From Adiantum capillus-veneris (Eukaryota; Streptophyta; Polypodiopsida; Polypodiales; Pteridaceae), in contig CM043967.1 of assembly GCA_014529385.2 (NCBI GenBank), positions 813,001-877,000 of the forward strand: a stretch of 64,000 nucleotides of DNA, given 5' to 3'. Shown piece by piece: positions 63,841 through 64,000 of the stretch. The translations under genes and the position numbers were made by a program. A model generated the notes under the pieces. It was not told the origin of the DNA, did no database searches, and saw only the letters and a list, made by a program, of their open reading frames with translations. Each line of letters starts with the position of its first letter. The stretch's first letter is position 1.

Positions 63841-64000
63841 TTCTCCTAAATGATTTTCTCATGTTAAACTGATCATTTAATAGGGGGAAGTGCCAGGGGA
63901 GAAAAAGCTAGCATATTGGTTAAGCTAGCAGACCGGCCACTTTAGGGATCCAAAGGAGGGAAAATAGGGATCCAAAAGGGGGGCCATATACAAAAGAGCC

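Noticed and set aside
63880-64000. Possible new LTR element start at the window edge (ggggga / agtgccagggg)
   Set aside because: Too little sequence remains to define an end, TSD or coding region.

Overview
The window looks like repeat-rich intergenic and intronic DNA from a land plant nuclear genome. Three things support this: plant-type LTR retrotransposons with initiator-Met-type primer sites, plant L1 LINEs with a DUF4283-like/CCHC ORF1 and a zf-RVT tail in ORF2, and PPR fragments of the 'LVDMYAKCG' kind. A fern is my best guess from the style of the PPR fragments and LINEs, but that is inference. No bacterial operons, rRNA, tRNA or CRISPR arrays were seen. Almost every coding stretch is a transposon protein or a decayed gene.

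Layout. 1-3,630: decayed retroelement debris, microsatellites and an LTR of 'family A' (starts TGTCACAAACTGC, iMet-type PBS). 3,632-10,521: a near full-length L1 LINE with a 16-bp target duplication and poly(A). 10,538-14,000: further family A LTRs in both orientations with gag remnants. 13,940-17,724: 'family C' LTR and gag, then a piece of L1, then a chromovirus integrase/chromodomain, forming a chimera. 17,852-25,733: family A LTR (minus) carrying chromovirus 'D' (18,162-25,154, minus, TSD GCCAG), whose 5' end has become a 1.8-kb near-perfect palindrome. 25,734-32,730: family A internal DNA and a 3' LTR interrupted by non-autonomous LTR element 'B1' (27,779-32,245, TSD ACGT). 32,795-36,100: minisatellites, a minus-strand LINE ('F') and an LTR-like promoter region. 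36,430-46,822: LINE 'E', interrupted by a second B element, a family C LTR, a 650-bp inversion and a second L1 copy (42,522-46,682, minus) that lacks the whole RT domain. 46,930-48,149: terminal exons of a coiled-coil protein gene, the best candidate for a host gene. 49,930-51,771: a 614-bp PPR pseudogene unit repeated three times. 51,880-54,290: satellite with a ~223-bp higher-order period. 54,538-60,655: a decayed ORF with a ParB-like DGQH motif, then a decayed Tat-like Ty3/gypsy element with a second RNase H. 60,656-64,000: probable LTR, a 169-bp tandem duplication and more satellite-like DNA.

How it fits together. The insertions can be ordered by nesting: L1 copy 1 into family A LTR-like DNA, D into family A, B1 into family A, B2 and C into LINE E, and L1 copy 2 into the 3' UTR of LINE E, which itself abuts the intron side of the coiled-coil gene. 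The observations most worth following are the palindromic 5' end of D, the conserved third domain of L1 ORF1, the RT-less L1 copy with an in-frame 1,821-bp deletion, the gag/L1/integrase chimera, and the microinversion inside LINE E.
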